From assembly GCF_000236585.1 (NCBI RefSeq), contig NC_017278.1:496001-560000 (forward strand): DNA of 64,000 bases. The letters are read 5' to 3'. This stretch comes from Thermus sp. CCB_US3_UF1 (lineage in GTDB: Bacteria > Deinococcota > Deinococci > Deinococcales > Thermaceae). Under the pieces are notes generated by a model. That model saw only the letters and a list, made by a program, of their open reading frames with translations. It searched no databases and was not told the DNA's origin. This document shows, one piece after another, positions 24,473-36,758 of this stretch. Both the position numbers and the translations under genes were made by a program. How positions within the stretch are numbered: the first letter of the stretch is position 1; each line of letters begins with the position of its first letter.

Positions 24473-26025
24473 GGGCGCTCCAGGAGGAGGCGGGCGTGGG
24501 CTAAAGCGGCCTCGGTGTACTGGCCGGAGAGGAGACGGGCCAGCTCCCGCACCCGGGCCTCCCCTTCCAGGACCTCCACCCGCACCTCGCTCCCTTCCTT
24601 GACCACCCGGAGGTGGCGGTGGGCCCGGGCGGCCACCTGGGGCAGGTGGGTCACCACCAGGACCTGGCGGCTTTCCGCCAGGCGGGCCAGGCGCTCGGCC
24701 AGTTTCCAGGCCGTCTCCCCACCCACCCCGGTGTCCATCTCGTCAAAGACCACCGTGGGGGCCTCGGCCCCGGTAAGGAGGGCCAGGGCCAAGGCGATGC
24801 GGGAAAGCTCCCCGCCGCTGGCGGCGCCTAGGGGGGCGGGGGGCAGGTGGGGGCTTGCGGAGAAGCGGAAGGCCACCTCCTCCAGGCCGAAGGGCCCGGG
24901 TTCAGGGAGGGGGAGGAGTTCCACCTGGAAGCGCGCCTGGGGGAGGCCCAGGGCCGAGAGTTCCGCCTCCATGCCCCGGGCCAGCCGTTGGGCCGCCTGG
25001 GCCCGGGCCTCCGTGAGGGCTTCGCCGGCGGCGAGGAGGGTTTCCCGGCTGGCCCGCACCGCGCGCCTTACCGCCTCGAGGCGCTCCTCACCGCCTTCCA
25101 GCGTCCGAAGTTCCTCCTGGGCCCTTTGGGCATGGGCCAGCACCTCCTCCAGGGTGGGGCCGTACTTGCGCTTGAGCCTCTCCAGGAGGGAGAGCCGGGC
25201 CTCGAGGGCCGCCAGGCGCTCGGGGTCCCCCTCCAGGCCCTCCAGGTAGTCCTCCAGCTCCCGGGCCACGGCCCTGGCCCCCTGCAGGGCAGCTTCCAGG
25301 TCCCCGGCCAGGGCTTCCAGGGCCCGGTCAAACCGGCCGCCCCCGCGGAGCTCCCGCACAGCCCCCTGGAGGAGGTCCAAGGCCCCTTCCTCGGCCAGGA
25401 GAGCGTAGGCCCGGCCTGCCCGCTCCCTAAGGGCTTCCAGGTGCCTAAGCCTTTCCGCCTCCTGCCAAAGCTCCTGGTCCTCTCCCGGGCGGGGCTTGGC
25501 CTCCTCAATCTCCCGAAGCTGGAAGCGCAGGAGGTCTTCCCGCTCGCTCCGCATCCTCAAGGCCTCCTCTAAGGCCCTCTGCTCGGCGAGGAGGGCCTGG
25601 TATTGGCCATAGGCCTCGGCGTAGGCCCCAAGGGTTTCGGGGGGGAGGAGGGCGTCCAGAAGGGCCCGTTGCCGCTTGGGGGAGAGGAGGGCCAAGGCGG
25701 CGTGCTGGGCGTGGAGGGAAAGCCAGCGCTCCGCCTCCTCCTGGAGTTCCTTGAGGCTCACCACCTCCCCGTCGATCCGCGGGGTGGAGCGGCTACCCAC
25801 CCGGCGGGAGAGGACCCGCTCCGGGAAGAAGGCGGTGACCAGGAGGCTTTCCCCGAAGGGTCCCAGAAGCCCTTCCGCCTTTTCCCCCAGGAGGAGGGCT
25901 AAGGCGTCCACCAGGAGGCTTTTGCCCGCGCCCGTCTCCCCGGTGAGGACGTTGAGCCCGGGGCCGAGCTCCAGGACGGCCTCCCGGATGGCGGCGAGGT
26001 TCTGGACCTCGAGGCGTAAGAGCAT
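24469..26025 (-). CDS. recN: DNA repair protein RecN
   Basis: A 518-residue SMC-like ATPase, slightly shorter than the E. coli protein (~550). It has Walker A TGETGAGKS (30-38), long coiled coils on each side of a central hinge, the ABC signature ASGGELSRIALAL, and Walker B TVVFDEMDTGVGG. RecN holds DNA ends and sister chromosomes during double-strand-break repair. A TAGAAT -10 box at 26040-26035 and GGGAAGGGG lie before the ATG. No SOS box was noticed. Confidence 0.93.
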   Translation of the reverse strand: MLLRLEVQNLAAIREAVLELGPGLNVLTGETGAGKSLLVDALALLLGEKAEGLLGPFGESLLVTAFFPERVLSRRVGSRSTPRIDGEVVSLKELQEEAERWLSLHAQHAALALLSPKRQRALLDALLPPETLGAYAEAYGQYQALLAEQRALEEALRMRSEREDLLRFQLREIEEAKPRPGEDQELWQEAERLRHLEALRERAGRAYALLAEEGALDLLQGAVRELRGGGRFDRALEALAGDLEAALQGARAVARELEDYLEGLEGDPERLAALEARLSLLERLKRKYGPTLEEVLAHAQRAQEELRTLEGGEERLEAVRRAVRASRETLLAAGEALTEARAQAAQRLARGMEAELSALGLPQARFQVELLPLPEPGPFGLEEVAFRFSASPHLPPAPLGAASGGELSRIALALALLTGAEAPTVVFDEMDTGVGGETAWKLAERLARLAESRQVLVVTHLPQVAARAHRHLRVVKEGSEVRVEVLEGEARVRELARLLSGQYTEAALAHARLLLERP

Positions 26026-26034
26026 CCCCTTCCC

Positions 26035-26040
26035 ATTCTA
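26035..26040 (-). promoter_or_regulatory. -10 box TAGAAT of recN
   Basis: Read on the minus strand, TAGAAT ends 9 bases before the recN ATG, with a G-rich Shine-Dalgarno sequence between. Confidence 0.5.
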
Positions 26041-26058
26041 GGGCACCCCCAGGCGGGG

Positions 26059-27315
<1,257 letters not shown>

Positions 27316-27328
27316 CTAAGCTTGAGCC

Positions 27329-27591
27329 ATGAAAGGGAATACCTTCACCATTGCCAAGTGGGCGGCCCTTCTCCTTTTGGCCATCCTTCTCCTGACCATT
27401 CTCCTTATCAACTTCACCTCCAGCCGCGACCTGCCCGAGCTGGTGCGGGTCCAGGTGGAGCGGTATGCGGTGTGCAGCTACTGGTTCTTTGGCTGGCACC
27501 TGGCCTCCACCGGGGCCTTTGCCTTCGCCTTCTTGGCCCTGGGTTTCCTCCTGGGCCTAGGGGCGGGGCTTTTCCTCCGCTGGGGGCGGCC

Positions 27592-27595
<4 letters not shown>
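27329..27595 (+). CDS. Small two-helix membrane protein
   Basis: An 88-residue protein with two hydrophobic helices (about 10-29 and 58-83) separated by an Arg/Glu-containing loop. The C-terminus reads LFLRWGRP, as in LapA-like small membrane proteins (DUF1049), though the match is not firm. TAAGCT (27317-27322) ends 6 bases before the ATG. Its TAG stop overlaps the purF TAA in the tetranucleotide TTAG (27592-27595). Function unknown. Confidence 0.65.
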
Positions 27596-28975
<1,380 letters not shown>

Positions 28976-28983
<8 letters not shown>

Positions 28984-31153
28984 CCAGCACCTCCCTGAGG
29001 GGCTCCTTCCAGGCGGCCATAAGCTCGCGCACCTCCCACTCTAGCACCCCTTCCGGGGTCAGGACCGTGAGGGTCTCCCCCCCCGTCTCCCCCAGGACGC
29101 GGTAGGGGAGGCCTAGGGCCTCCAGGCGCCCCGTGGCCTCGGCCAGCTTTTCCTTGGCCACGGTGAGGAGGATGCGGCTTGGGGCCTCGCCGAAGAGGGC
29201 CTCCAGGCCCCGCTCCCGCACCTCCACCGTGGCCCCCAGGCCGTAGGGGAAGGTCATCTCGGCCAGGGCCACCAGGAGGCCGCCCTCGGCCAGGTCGTGG
29301 GCGGTGGCGGTGAGGCCCAGGCCGATGAGCTCCCGGATGGCCTCCTGGACCCGGCGCTCTTCCACGAGGTCCAGGGCCGGGGGATGGCCCAGCTCCAGGC
29401 CGGTGAGGAGGTAAAGAAGCTCGCTTGCCCCCAGCTCCCCCCGCGCCTCGCCCAGGAGGAGGATGACCTCCCCTGGCCGCCTAAAGCCCATCTCCGCCCG
29501 CTTGCGGATGTCCAGCACCCCCACCACCCCCACCATGGCCGTGGGGGGGATGCGCCGGCCCCCGCTTTCGTTGTAGAGGGAAACGTTCCCCGAGACCACG
29601 GGCACGCCCAAGGCCTCGCTGGCCTCCTTGAGGCCCTCCAGGGTTTCCTTGAGCTCAAAGTACCCTTCCGGGGTTTCGGGGCTGCCCAGGTTGAGGCCGT
29701 CGGTGTAGGCCAGGGGTCTGGCCCCCACCACGCTCACGTTGCGGCAGGCCTCAGCCAGGGCGTGCATGGCCCCCAGGCGGGGGTGGAGGCGGCTATACCG
29801 GGGGTTTTGGTCCACCTTGGCCGCCAGGCCCAGCTGGGTCCCCTTGATCCAGAGCACCGCGGCATCCCCCCGGCCCGGCAGCAGGGCGGTGCGGGTCCCC
29901 ACCTGGTGGTCGTAGCGCTCGTAGACCGCCTCCCGGCTCGCCAGGTTGGGGGAGGAGAGAAGGCGGGGGAGGACCTCCTGGGGATCGGCCTGGAGGGGAG
30001 GGAGGGGGGTTTCCCGCAGCCTGCGGATCTCCGGGTCCTCCCGCCCTACCCGCACGTAGGTGGGGGCTTCGGCCAGGGCCTCGGTGGGCACCTCGGCCAC
30101 CACCTCCCCCCGGAAGCGGACGCGGAAGACCCTTTCCGGGACCGTGCGGGCCACGGCCACGCAGTCCAGGCCCCACCGCCGGAAGACCTCTTCCAGGGCC
30201 TCCTCCTTCCCCTCCTTGGGCACCAGGACCATGCGCTCCTGGCTTTCCGAGAGGAGGAGCTCTATGGGCCCCATGCCCGCCTCCCGGGTGGGCACCCGGT
30301 CCAGGTCCAGCTCCACCCCCAGGCCCGACTTGTGGACCAGCTCGGAAAGGCTGGAGGTGAGCCCCGCCGCCCCCATGTCCTGGACCCCTTCCACCAGGTC
30401 CCTCTCAATGGCCTCGAGGGTGGCCTCCATCAGGAGCTTGCCCAGGAAGGGGTCCCCCACCTGCACCGCGGGCCGGTCCTCCTCCTTATCCTCCCCAAGC
30501 TCCTTGCTGGCAAAGGCCGCCCCCCCGATGCCATCCCGGCCGGTCTTGGCCCCGGCGTAGTAGATGGGCCGGCCCAAGGAGGCCCGGCTCCGCTTTAGCT
30601 GTTCCTCCCGGAGGAGGCCCAGGCACATGGCGTTCACCAGGGGGTTTTCCCGGTAACCCTCGTGGAAGTAGAGGTCCCCCCCCACGGTGGGCACGCCGAT
30701 GGCGTTGCCGTAGTGGGCGATGCCCGCCACCACCCCCTTGAAGAGGTAGCGGCTACGGGGGTCCTGGGGGGGGCCGAAGCGGAGGGAGTCCAGGAGGGCG
30801 ATGGGCCTGGCCCCCATGCTCATGATGTCCCGCAGGATCCCTCCCACCCCCGTGGCCGCCCCCTGGAAGGGCTCCACCGCCGAGGGATGGTTGTGGCTCT
30901 CGATCTTGAAGGCCACCGCCCACCCTTCCCCCAGGCGCACCACGCCCGCGTTCTCCCCCGGGCCCTGGAGGACGGCCTCCCCCTCCTTGGGGAGCTCCTT
31001 GAGGAGGGGGCGGGAGTTCTTGTAGGCGCAGTGCTCGCTCCACATCACCTTGAAGAGGAAGAGCTCCACCCGGTTGGGCTCCCGCCCAAGCTTCCTAAGG
31101 ATCGCCCGGTACTCCTCCTCGGGGATGCCGATCTCCTTGGCGAAGGCTTCCAT
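28976..31153 (-). CDS. purL: Phosphoribosylformylglycinamidine synthase subunit PurL (small type)
   Basis: A 725-residue ATP-dependent synthetase that forms FGAM with PurQ and PurS. Its length is that of the small PurL, which needs the separate PurQ/PurS proteins found just upstream. Motifs include WSEHCAYKNSR, FKIESHNHPSA and GVGGILRD. ATG 31153 shares one base with the stop of the HAD gene; GTG 31156 is the alternative start. Confidence 0.96.
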
Positions 31154-31866
31154 CACTCTAAAAGGGAAAGGAGCTCGCGGTGGTCCTTGACCTTGGCCGT
31201 GGGCCGCACCTCCCCGTTCACCTCCCTTAGGCCCACGTACTGCACGGCCCAGGGGTAGCCGGTGGCGAAGGCCCCGCGGATGTCCGTCTGGGGCAGGTCG
31301 CCCACGTGGAGGGCCTCCTCCGGGGCCACGCCCAGGGCGGAAAGGGCCGCCTGGAAGGCCTCGGACCGGGGTTTCACGTAGCCCGTCTCGTCGGAGAAGC
31401 TGTAGGCCTGGAAGACCTCGAGGCCCTGCCGCTTCAGGTGTTCCCTGAGCAGGCGCCCCGGGGTCATTCCGGTGTCGGAGACCAGGGCCAGGGGGTAGCG
31501 CCGGGAAAGCTCCCGGAGCACCCCCACCCCGGGCAAGGGGGTGAGGTCCACCAGGAGGGAGCTTTCCTCCAGCTTCCGGGCGGTGAGGGCGATGAGCCCG
31601 GGGTCATGGGGGGCCCCCAGGAGGGCGAAGATGCGGGCCACCCGGTCGTAGACCGGCATGTGTTCCCCGGCCTTCCAGGCCTCCTCAAAGGCCAGGGTCG
31701 CCTGGCGGTAGGCCTCCCGCACCTCGTGTTCCTCTGCCGGATGGCCGGCCTCGGAGAGGGCATCCAGCAGGATCTCGTACCGCACGGGCATGACCTTTTC
31801 CAAAAACGCCGGCCCCTCGGTGAAAAGGGTTCCCCAGAAATCAAAGGTTATGGCTTTGGGTTTCAT
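31153..31866 (-). CDS. HAD-superfamily hydrolase inside the purine operon
   Basis: A 237-residue HAD phosphatase-like protein with a helical cap. Motif I is FDFWGTL with nucleophile Asp9, but the usual +2 Asp is Trp11. Motif II is LALVSDTG, motif III is the lysine in VKPRSEAF, and motif IV is HVGDLPQTD. It overlaps purQ by ATGA and purL by one base, so it is translated as part of the FGAM synthetase set. Its substrate may be a purine intermediate or a side product, but nothing in the sequence proves this. Confidence 0.85.
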   Translation of the reverse strand: MKPKAITFDFWGTLFTEGPAFLEKVMPVRYEILLDALSEAGHPAEEHEVREAYRQATLAFEEAWKAGEHMPVYDRVARIFALLGAPHDPGLIALTARKLEESSLLVDLTPLPGVGVLRELSRRYPLALVSDTGMTPGRLLREHLKRQGLEVFQAYSFSDETGYVKPRSEAFQAALSALGVAPEEALHVGDLPQTDIRGAFATGYPWAVQYVGLREVNGEVRPTAKVKDHRELLSLLE

Positions 31867-32543
31867 CGCGCCACCTCCAAAAGCCCCAGGAACAGGGGCA
31901 GCCCGTCCTCACCCCCCAGGATGGGGTCCACGGCCCGCTCGGGATGGGGCATCATCCCGAGCACGTTCCCTCCCTCGTTCACGATGCCGGCGATGTCGTT
32001 CAGGCTCCCGTTGGGGTTAGGGTCCGCCTCCCCCCGCAAGGGGGCGTAGCGGAAGACCACCTGCCCCTCCCCCTCCAGCCGCGCCAGGGTTTCCGGGTCG
32101 GCGTAGTACCTCCCTTCCGCGTGGGCGATGGGCAGGCGCAGGACCTGGCCCGGGGCGTAGCGGCGGGTGAAGGGGAGGTCGGTGCGCTCCACCCGCACCC
32201 CCACCTCCTTGCAGGTGAAGTGGAGGTTCAGGTTGGCCAGCAGGGCCCCCGGCAGCAGGCCGGCCTCGGTGAGCACCTGGAAGCCGTTGCACACCCCGAT
32301 GACCAGCCGGCCTTCCCGGGCGAAGCGGCGCACCTCGGCCATCACCGGGCTCTTGGCCGCCAGGGCCCCGGGGCGCAGGTAGTCCCCGTAGCTGAACCCC
32401 CCGGGCAGGAAGATCCCGTCAAAGCCCCGGAGGTCGGTTTCCGTGTGCCAGACGTAGGTGGCCTCGAGGCCCGCCTTGGCCAGGGCAAAGCGGGCGTCCT
32501 CGTCGCAGTTGGAGCCGGGGAAGCGGACGATGGCCCACTTCAT
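31863..32543 (-). CDS. purQ: FGAM synthase glutaminase subunit PurQ
   Basis: A 226-residue class I glutamine amidotransferase that feeds ammonia to PurL. It has FPGSNCDED at the N-terminus, the nucleophile cysteine in GVCNGFQ, and the His-Glu pair in MMPHPERA. It overlaps purS and the HAD gene by four bases each. Confidence 0.96.
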   Translation of the reverse strand: MKWAIVRFPGSNCDEDARFALAKAGLEATYVWHTETDLRGFDGIFLPGGFSYGDYLRPGALAAKSPVMAEVRRFAREGRLVIGVCNGFQVLTEAGLLPGALLANLNLHFTCKEVGVRVERTDLPFTRRYAPGQVLRLPIAHAEGRYYADPETLARLEGEGQVVFRYAPLRGEADPNPNGSLNDIAGIVNEGGNVLGMMPHPERAVDPILGGEDGLPLFLGLLEVAR

Positions 32544-32794
32544 GGGAGTTCCTTTAGGGCCTCCAGGGCGAAGACCTCCATCACCGGGTTGGCCAAAAGC
32601 CGCCCCATGGTGAGGGCCTTTTCCTCCGCCTGCAGGAGGTTTTCCGCCGGGAAGACGATTTCCAGCACCTTGCCCACCCGCACCGAATCCACCGGGTGGC
32701 CGAGGCCCCGCAAGACCCCCTCCACCGCCCGGCCCTGGGGGTCCAGGATCCCGTCCTTAAGCTCAATGAGCAGGGTGGCTTGGTACCTGGGCAT
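32540..32794 (-). CDS. purS: FGAM synthase subunit PurS
   Basis: An 84-residue small subunit that bridges PurQ and PurL. Family features are [21 protein letters not shown] and the C-terminal [10 protein letters not shown]. It begins 3 bases after the purC stop and overlaps purQ by ATGA. Confidence 0.95.
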   Translation of the reverse strand: MPRYQATLLIELKDGILDPQGRAVEGVLRGLGHPVDSVRVGKVLEIVFPAENLLQAEEKALTMGRLLANPVMEVFALEALKELP

Positions 32795-32797
32795 GGG

Positions 32798-33499
32798 CTA
32801 CACCCCCTCCCCGAGAACCCGCCGCAGGACCTCCTGGTACGCCTCCGCCACCCCTCCCAGGTCCTTGCGGAAGCGGTCCTTGTCCAGGGGTTCCCCGGTC
32901 TCCATGTCCCAAAGGCGCATGGTGTCGGGGGAGATCTCGTCGGCCAGGAGGATCTCCCCTTCCCGCCGGCCGAACTCCAGCTTGAAGTCCACCACCTCCA
33001 GCCCCCGCTCGGCGAAAAAGGCCTTGAGGAGCTCCCCCACCTTTAGGGTGGTGGCCCGGACCCCCTCCAGCTCCGCCTCCCCCGCCAACCCCAGGGCCAG
33101 GATGGCCTCGGGGCAGATCAGGGGGTCCCCCAGGGGGTCGTTTTTCAGGGAGAACTCCACCAGGGGCCCCTTCAGGGGGGTGCCCTCCTCCAGGCCGTAG
33201 CGCTTGGCGAAGCTCCCCGCGGCCCGGAAGCGCAGGATCACCTCCAGGGGGAGGATCTCCACCCGCTTCACCCGCATCTCCCGCTCGGAGACCTCCTCCA
33301 GGAAGTGGGTGCGGATGCCGTGGGCCTCCAGATAGCGGAAGAGGGCTGCGGAAACCTTGTTGTTCACCACCCCCTTGCCCGGGATCAGGCCCCGCTTCCT
33401 CGCGTTGAAGGCGGTGGCCTCGTCCTTGAAGTAGACCCTTAGGGTGTCCTCCCCCTCGGGGTAGAGGACCTTGGCCTTGCCCTCGTATAGCTTCTCCAT
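32798..33499 (-). CDS. purC: SAICAR synthetase
   Basis: A 233-residue enzyme adding aspartate to CAIR. Signatures are [13 protein letters not shown] at the start, [35 protein letters not shown] and [13 protein letters not shown]. The ATG at 33499 has AAGGAG 5 bases upstream. A separate promoter precedes it, so purC-purF may be transcribed apart from purB. Confidence 0.96.
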   Translation of the reverse strand: MEKLYEGKAKVLYPEGEDTLRVYFKDEATAFNARKRGLIPGKGVVNNKVSAALFRYLEAHGIRTHFLEEVSEREMRVKRVEILPLEVILRFRAAGSFAKRYGLEEGTPLKGPLVEFSLKNDPLGDPLICPEAILALGLAGEAELEGVRATTLKVGELLKAFFAERGLEVVDFKLEFGRREGEILLADEISPDTMRLWDMETGEPLDKDRFRKDLGGVAEAYQEVLRRVLGEGV

Positions 33500-33534
33500 G
33501 TTTCTCCTTGTGGACCCTATGGGCCCTTTTCCCC

Positions 33535-33540
33535 ATTCTA
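33535..33540 (-). promoter_or_regulatory. -10 box TAGAAT upstream of purC
   Basis: TAGAAT lies in the 49-base gap between purB and purC, 35 bases before the purC ATG. It suggests an internal promoter for purC-S-Q-HAD-L-F. No PurR-like operator or guanine riboswitch was seen. Confidence 0.45.
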
Positions 33541-33548
33541 CGCGGGGC

Positions 33549-34859
33549 TCAAAGCCCGAAGCGGGCGTAGATGGCGTCCACATGCCGCAAGAAGGCCTGG
33601 GGGGAGAAGAGGGCCCCTAGGGCCTCCCCCTTGAGGGGGTTTTCCGGATCCATTTCCAGAAGCTCCCGGAAGTCCCTCCCTTCCTCAAAACTCTTCAGGG
33701 CGTTGCGCTGCACCAGGGCGTAGGCCCGGTCCCGGGGCAGGCCCTGGGCGATGAGGGCGTTCAGGACCTGCTGGGAGTAGACCAGGCCCCGGGTGAGCCC
33801 CAGGTTCCGCTCCAGGTTGGCCTCCAGGACCACCAGGCCCTCCAGGATGCCCCTAAGCCGCCTCAGGGCGTAGTGGGCGGCGGTGGTGGCGTCGGGGAGG
33901 ACCACCCGTTCCACGGAGGAGTGGGAGATGTCCCGCTCGTGCCAGAGGGCGATGTTTTCCAGGGCGGGCTGGAGGTAGCCGCGGAGGAGGCGGGCCATCC
34001 CGGTGAGGTTCTCCAGGCCCACGGGGTTCTTCTTGTGGGGCATGGAGGAGCTTCCCGTCTGGCCCTCGCGGAAGGGCTCCTGGGCCTCCAGGACCTCGGT
34101 GCGCTGCAGGTGGCGGAGCTCCACCGCCACCCGCTCCAGGTTCCCTCCCAGGAGGGCCAGGGCTGCCAGGACCTCCGCGTGCCGGTCCCGGGGCACCACC
34201 TGGGTGGAGATGGGCTCGGGGACCAGGCCGAGCCGCCGGGCCACGTGGGCCTCCACCTCCGGGGGCACGTGGGCGTAGTTGCCCACCGAGCCGGAGAGCA
34301 TGGCCACCCCGATGGCTTCTTTTGCCCTCCTTAGCCGTTCCTCGTCCCGGCCAAAGGCGGCGTAGAAGCTGAGGAAGCGCAGGCCGAAGCTGGTGGGCTC
34401 GGCGTGCACCCCATGGGTGCGGGCGATGGCCGGGGTGTGCTTGTAGCGCAGGGCCAGGCCCTTCAGGGCCTCCCTCACCCCTTGGAGCTCCTCGCCGATG
34501 AGGTCCAAGGCCTCCACCAGGAGGGCGTTTTGCGCCGTGTCCACCACGTCGGAGCTGGTGAGGCCCAGGTGGAGGTAGCGCCCCACCTCCTCGTCCCCCG
34601 TCCACTCGGCGAGGGCCCGGGTGAAGGCCACGAGGTCGTGCCGGGTCACCTCCTCCAGCTCCGCTACCCGCTGGGCGAAGGCCCTGTCTAAGGGTTTTTC
34701 CGCCAGCTTGTCCAAGAGCCTTGCCGAAAGGCCCTTCGGCACCTGGCCTAGGGCCTCCCAGGCCTCGAGGGCGTAGGCCTCCACCAGGGCCCAGGTGCGG
34801 TAGCGGTTCTCCTCCGACCAGAGCCGGGCCATCTCCGGGGTCTGGTAGCGCGGGACCAT
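33549..34859 (-). CDS. purB: Adenylosuccinate lyase
   Basis: A 436-residue fumarase-superfamily lyase acting on SAICAR and adenylosuccinate. The flexible signature loop [11 protein letters not shown] carries the catalytic serine; the general acid region is [11 protein letters not shown] and the lid [12 protein letters not shown]. It starts 3 bases after the stop of the dioxygenase-like gene. Confidence 0.96.
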   Translation of the reverse strand: MVPRYQTPEMARLWSEENRYRTWALVEAYALEAWEALGQVPKGLSARLLDKLAEKPLDRAFAQRVAELEEVTRHDLVAFTRALAEWTGDEEVGRYLHLGLTSSDVVDTAQNALLVEALDLIGEELQGVREALKGLALRYKHTPAIARTHGVHAEPTSFGLRFLSFYAAFGRDEERLRRAKEAIGVAMLSGSVGNYAHVPPEVEAHVARRLGLVPEPISTQVVPRDRHAEVLAALALLGGNLERVAVELRHLQRTEVLEAQEPFREGQTGSSSMPHKKNPVGLENLTGMARLLRGYLQPALENIALWHERDISHSSVERVVLPDATTAAHYALRRLRGILEGLVVLEANLERNLGLTRGLVYSQQVLNALIAQGLPRDRAYALVQRNALKSFEEGRDFRELLEMDPENPLKGEALGALFSPQAFLRHVDAIYARFGL

Positions 34860-34862
34860 GCC

Positions 34863-35453
34863 CTAAGGGTACCCGAAGGGGAGGGTGAGGGGGAACTCGG
34901 CGGCGTACCCCTCCCCCTCAGGGCGTAGGCTCAGGAGGAGGTCGGCCCGGAAGATCCCGTCCTGGCGGTTCCCCACCCGGGGTAGGCCCCGCGCAGCGTA
35001 GGGGGGCCTGGCGTAGACCTGGCGCTGCACCTCCTCGGGGAAGAAGAGCTGGGTGGCGAAGCTTTGGCCTCCCGCCTCCACCCGGAGGTGCAGGTGGGGG
35101 GTGCGGCTGGGATACCAGCCGGGAAAGAGGGTGAGGAACTCCACCCGGCCCTGGGGGTCGGAGACCTCCCACCCCCGGCAGAAGGTCCCGGGGGCTTGGA
35201 CCCCGGCGTAGCGCCCCAGGGCGTCCGTGTGCCACAGGTCCACCCGCGCCCCCCCTAGGGGCCGGCAGGCCCGGTCCCGGAGGGTAAGCCCAAGGCGCAG
35301 GGGCACCCCGGGGAGGCCCTCCCTCAGGTCCTTGCGCCGGGGCACCTCCCGCAGCCAGTAGGGGCCCTCGGTGAGGGCAGGGGTGGGAGGGCAGCCCCCC
35401 TGGGCCCGGACCCAGGCCAGGAGGGGCAGGGCCAAAAAGGCGCGCCGGTGCAC
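34863..35453 (-). CDS. Exported intradiol-dioxygenase-like protein
   Basis: A 196-residue protein with a short signal sequence (HRRAFLALPLLAWVRA) and a single intradiol ring-cleavage dioxygenase domain. The non-haem iron ligands are present: Tyr in DALGRYAG, Tyr in GWYPSR, and the His pair in TPHLHL; TEGPYWL is a signature of the extracellular subgroup. The substrate is unknown, and no aromatic pathway is nearby. The GTG start shares one base with the YceI stop, and purB follows after 3 bases. Confidence 0.8.
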   Translation of the reverse strand: MHRRAFLALPLLAWVRAQGGCPPTPALTEGPYWLREVPRRKDLREGLPGVPLRLGLTLRDRACRPLGGARVDLWHTDALGRYAGVQAPGTFCRGWEVSDPQGRVEFLTLFPGWYPSRTPHLHLRVEAGGQSFATQLFFPEEVQRQVYARPPYAARGLPRVGNRQDGIFRADLLLSLRPEGEGYAAEFPLTLPFGYP

Positions 35454-36022
35454 TACCGCCTCCTCAGGGTAAGCTCCACCTCGAGGCGGATCCGGTTTTC
35501 CACGCTGAGCACCACGGCCACCCGGGGCTGGACCAGCCGGAACTTCTCAAAGGGGAACTCGGTCTTGAGGAGGACCTGGACCTCGCCCCCCTTGAACTCC
35601 GCCTCCCCCTCCCAGACCACCTCCTCGGTGGCCTCGCGCAGGGTCAGGTCCCCCACCACCTGCACGGGGAACCTGCCGCTTTGCGGCAGGGGGCTGGGCA
35701 GGCCCCGCACCTCCTTGGGGCGGAAGGTGGCGGTGGGGAAGCGGTCGGTTTGGAGGGTGTTTTGCCGCAGGTAGTTGTCCCGCCGGCTCTGGTCGCTCCT
35801 TAGCTCCCTCAGGTCCACCACAAACTCCCCCGAGGCCCGGCCCCCTTGGAGGGTGACCTGCCCCCGCACCGCCTTGGTGGTGCCTACGGCGTCGGTGATG
35901 CCCACCTGCACCAGCTGCTCCCGCACCCGGTAGCGGGCCTCCCCCTGGGCCACCTCAAAGCTCTGGGCCAATACGGGCAAGAAAAGCACCCAGACCCATA
36001 CCCATCCCCGCACGGCCACCAC
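35453..36022 (-). CDS. YceI-family periplasmic protein
   Basis: A 189-residue secreted protein with a signal peptide (VWVWVLFLPVLAQS) and the YceI lipocalin-like barrel: TTKAVRGQVTL, GEFVVDLRELRSD, RDNYLRQNTLQTDRFPTATF and VGDLTLR. YceI proteins bind polyisoprenoid or other long lipophilic molecules. Several GTG codons could be the start; AAAGGGGG lies just upstream. It forms a coupled pair with the dioxygenase-like gene. Confidence 0.82.
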   Translation of the reverse strand: MVAVRGWVWVWVLFLPVLAQSFEVAQGEARYRVREQLVQVGITDAVGTTKAVRGQVTLQGGRASGEFVVDLRELRSDQSRRDNYLRQNTLQTDRFPTATFRPKEVRGLPSPLPQSGRFPVQVVGDLTLREATEEVVWEGEAEFKGGEVQVLLKTEFPFEKFRLVQPRVAVVLSVENRIRLEVELTLRRR

Positions 36023-36086
36023 CCCCTTTGCGCTACCAGCAGCCTAGCAGGTGGGGGTGAGCCCTGGGTTAGAAGGGGCATGGGTA

Positions 36087-36092
36087 TAGACT
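36087..36092 (+). promoter_or_regulatory. -10 box TAGACT, leaderless promoter of the HAD-CMD-hem operon
   Basis: TAGACT, preceded by TA, ends 6 bases before ATG 36099. Confidence 0.55.
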
Positions 36093-36098
36093 GGGGCC

Positions 36099-36758
36099 AT
36101 GCTCCGGGCCGTCCTCTTTGACGTGGGCAACACCCTGATCCTGGCGAGCCCCCGCTTCTGGCTCCTGCCCTTTTTGCAGGAACGCGGGCTTAGGCCCCTG
36201 CAGGACCCCAGGCCCGCGGCCCTGGCCGCCTTTCGCTTTTACGAGGAGCACCACTTGGAGGCCCGGGACCTGGAGAGGGCCCTGGGGCTTTGGCGGGAGT
36301 TCCACCGGCGGCTTTTCCTGGGCATGGGCCTCGAGGCCCACGCCGAGGCCCTTTCCCAAGAGCTGGTGGAGAACTGGAAAAACCCCCGCTTCTGGCCCGT
36401 CACGCCGGGGGCCGAGGCCACCTTAAGGGCCCTAAGGAAGCGAGGGTACCTGCTGGCGGTGGTCTCCAACTGGGACGCCACCCTGCCGGAGATCCTGGAG
36501 GTGGTGGGCCTTAGGGCCTATTTCCAGCACCTGGCGGTGAGCGCCCTCTCCGGGGTGGCCAAGCCCGATCCCCGCCTCTTCCAGGAAGCCCTCGCCGCCT
36601 TGGGCGTGGCCCCGGAGGAGGCGGTGCACGTGGGGGATGCGGAGGCCGACCTCCTGGGGGCCAGGGCGGCGGGGGTGCGCCCCCTCCTCTTTGACCCCCT
36701 GGGGGAGAACCCCAGGGCCCTCCACCGCCTGGAGGGGGTGCTAGACTACCTGGCATGA
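36099..36758 (+). CDS. HAD-superfamily hydrolase
   Basis: A 219-residue HAD protein with motif I FDVGNTL (nucleophile Asp8, Gly at +2), motif II VVSNWD, motif III lysine in GVAKPDPRLF and motif IV HVGDAEADLLGA. The helical cap lies between residues 15 and 105. It may be a small-molecule phosphatase or dehalogenase-like enzyme. It overlaps the next gene by ATGA and so belongs to the operon leading to hemD. Confidence 0.85.
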   Translation: MLRAVLFDVGNTLILASPRFWLLPFLQERGLRPLQDPRPAALAAFRFYEEHHLEARDLERALGLWREFHRRLFLGMGLEAHAEALSQELVENWKNPRFWPVTPGAEATLRALRKRGYLLAVVSNWDATLPEILEVVGLRAYFQHLAVSALSGVAKPDPRLFQEALAALGVAPEEAVHVGDAEADLLGARAAGVRPLLFDPLGENPRALHRLEGVLDYLA

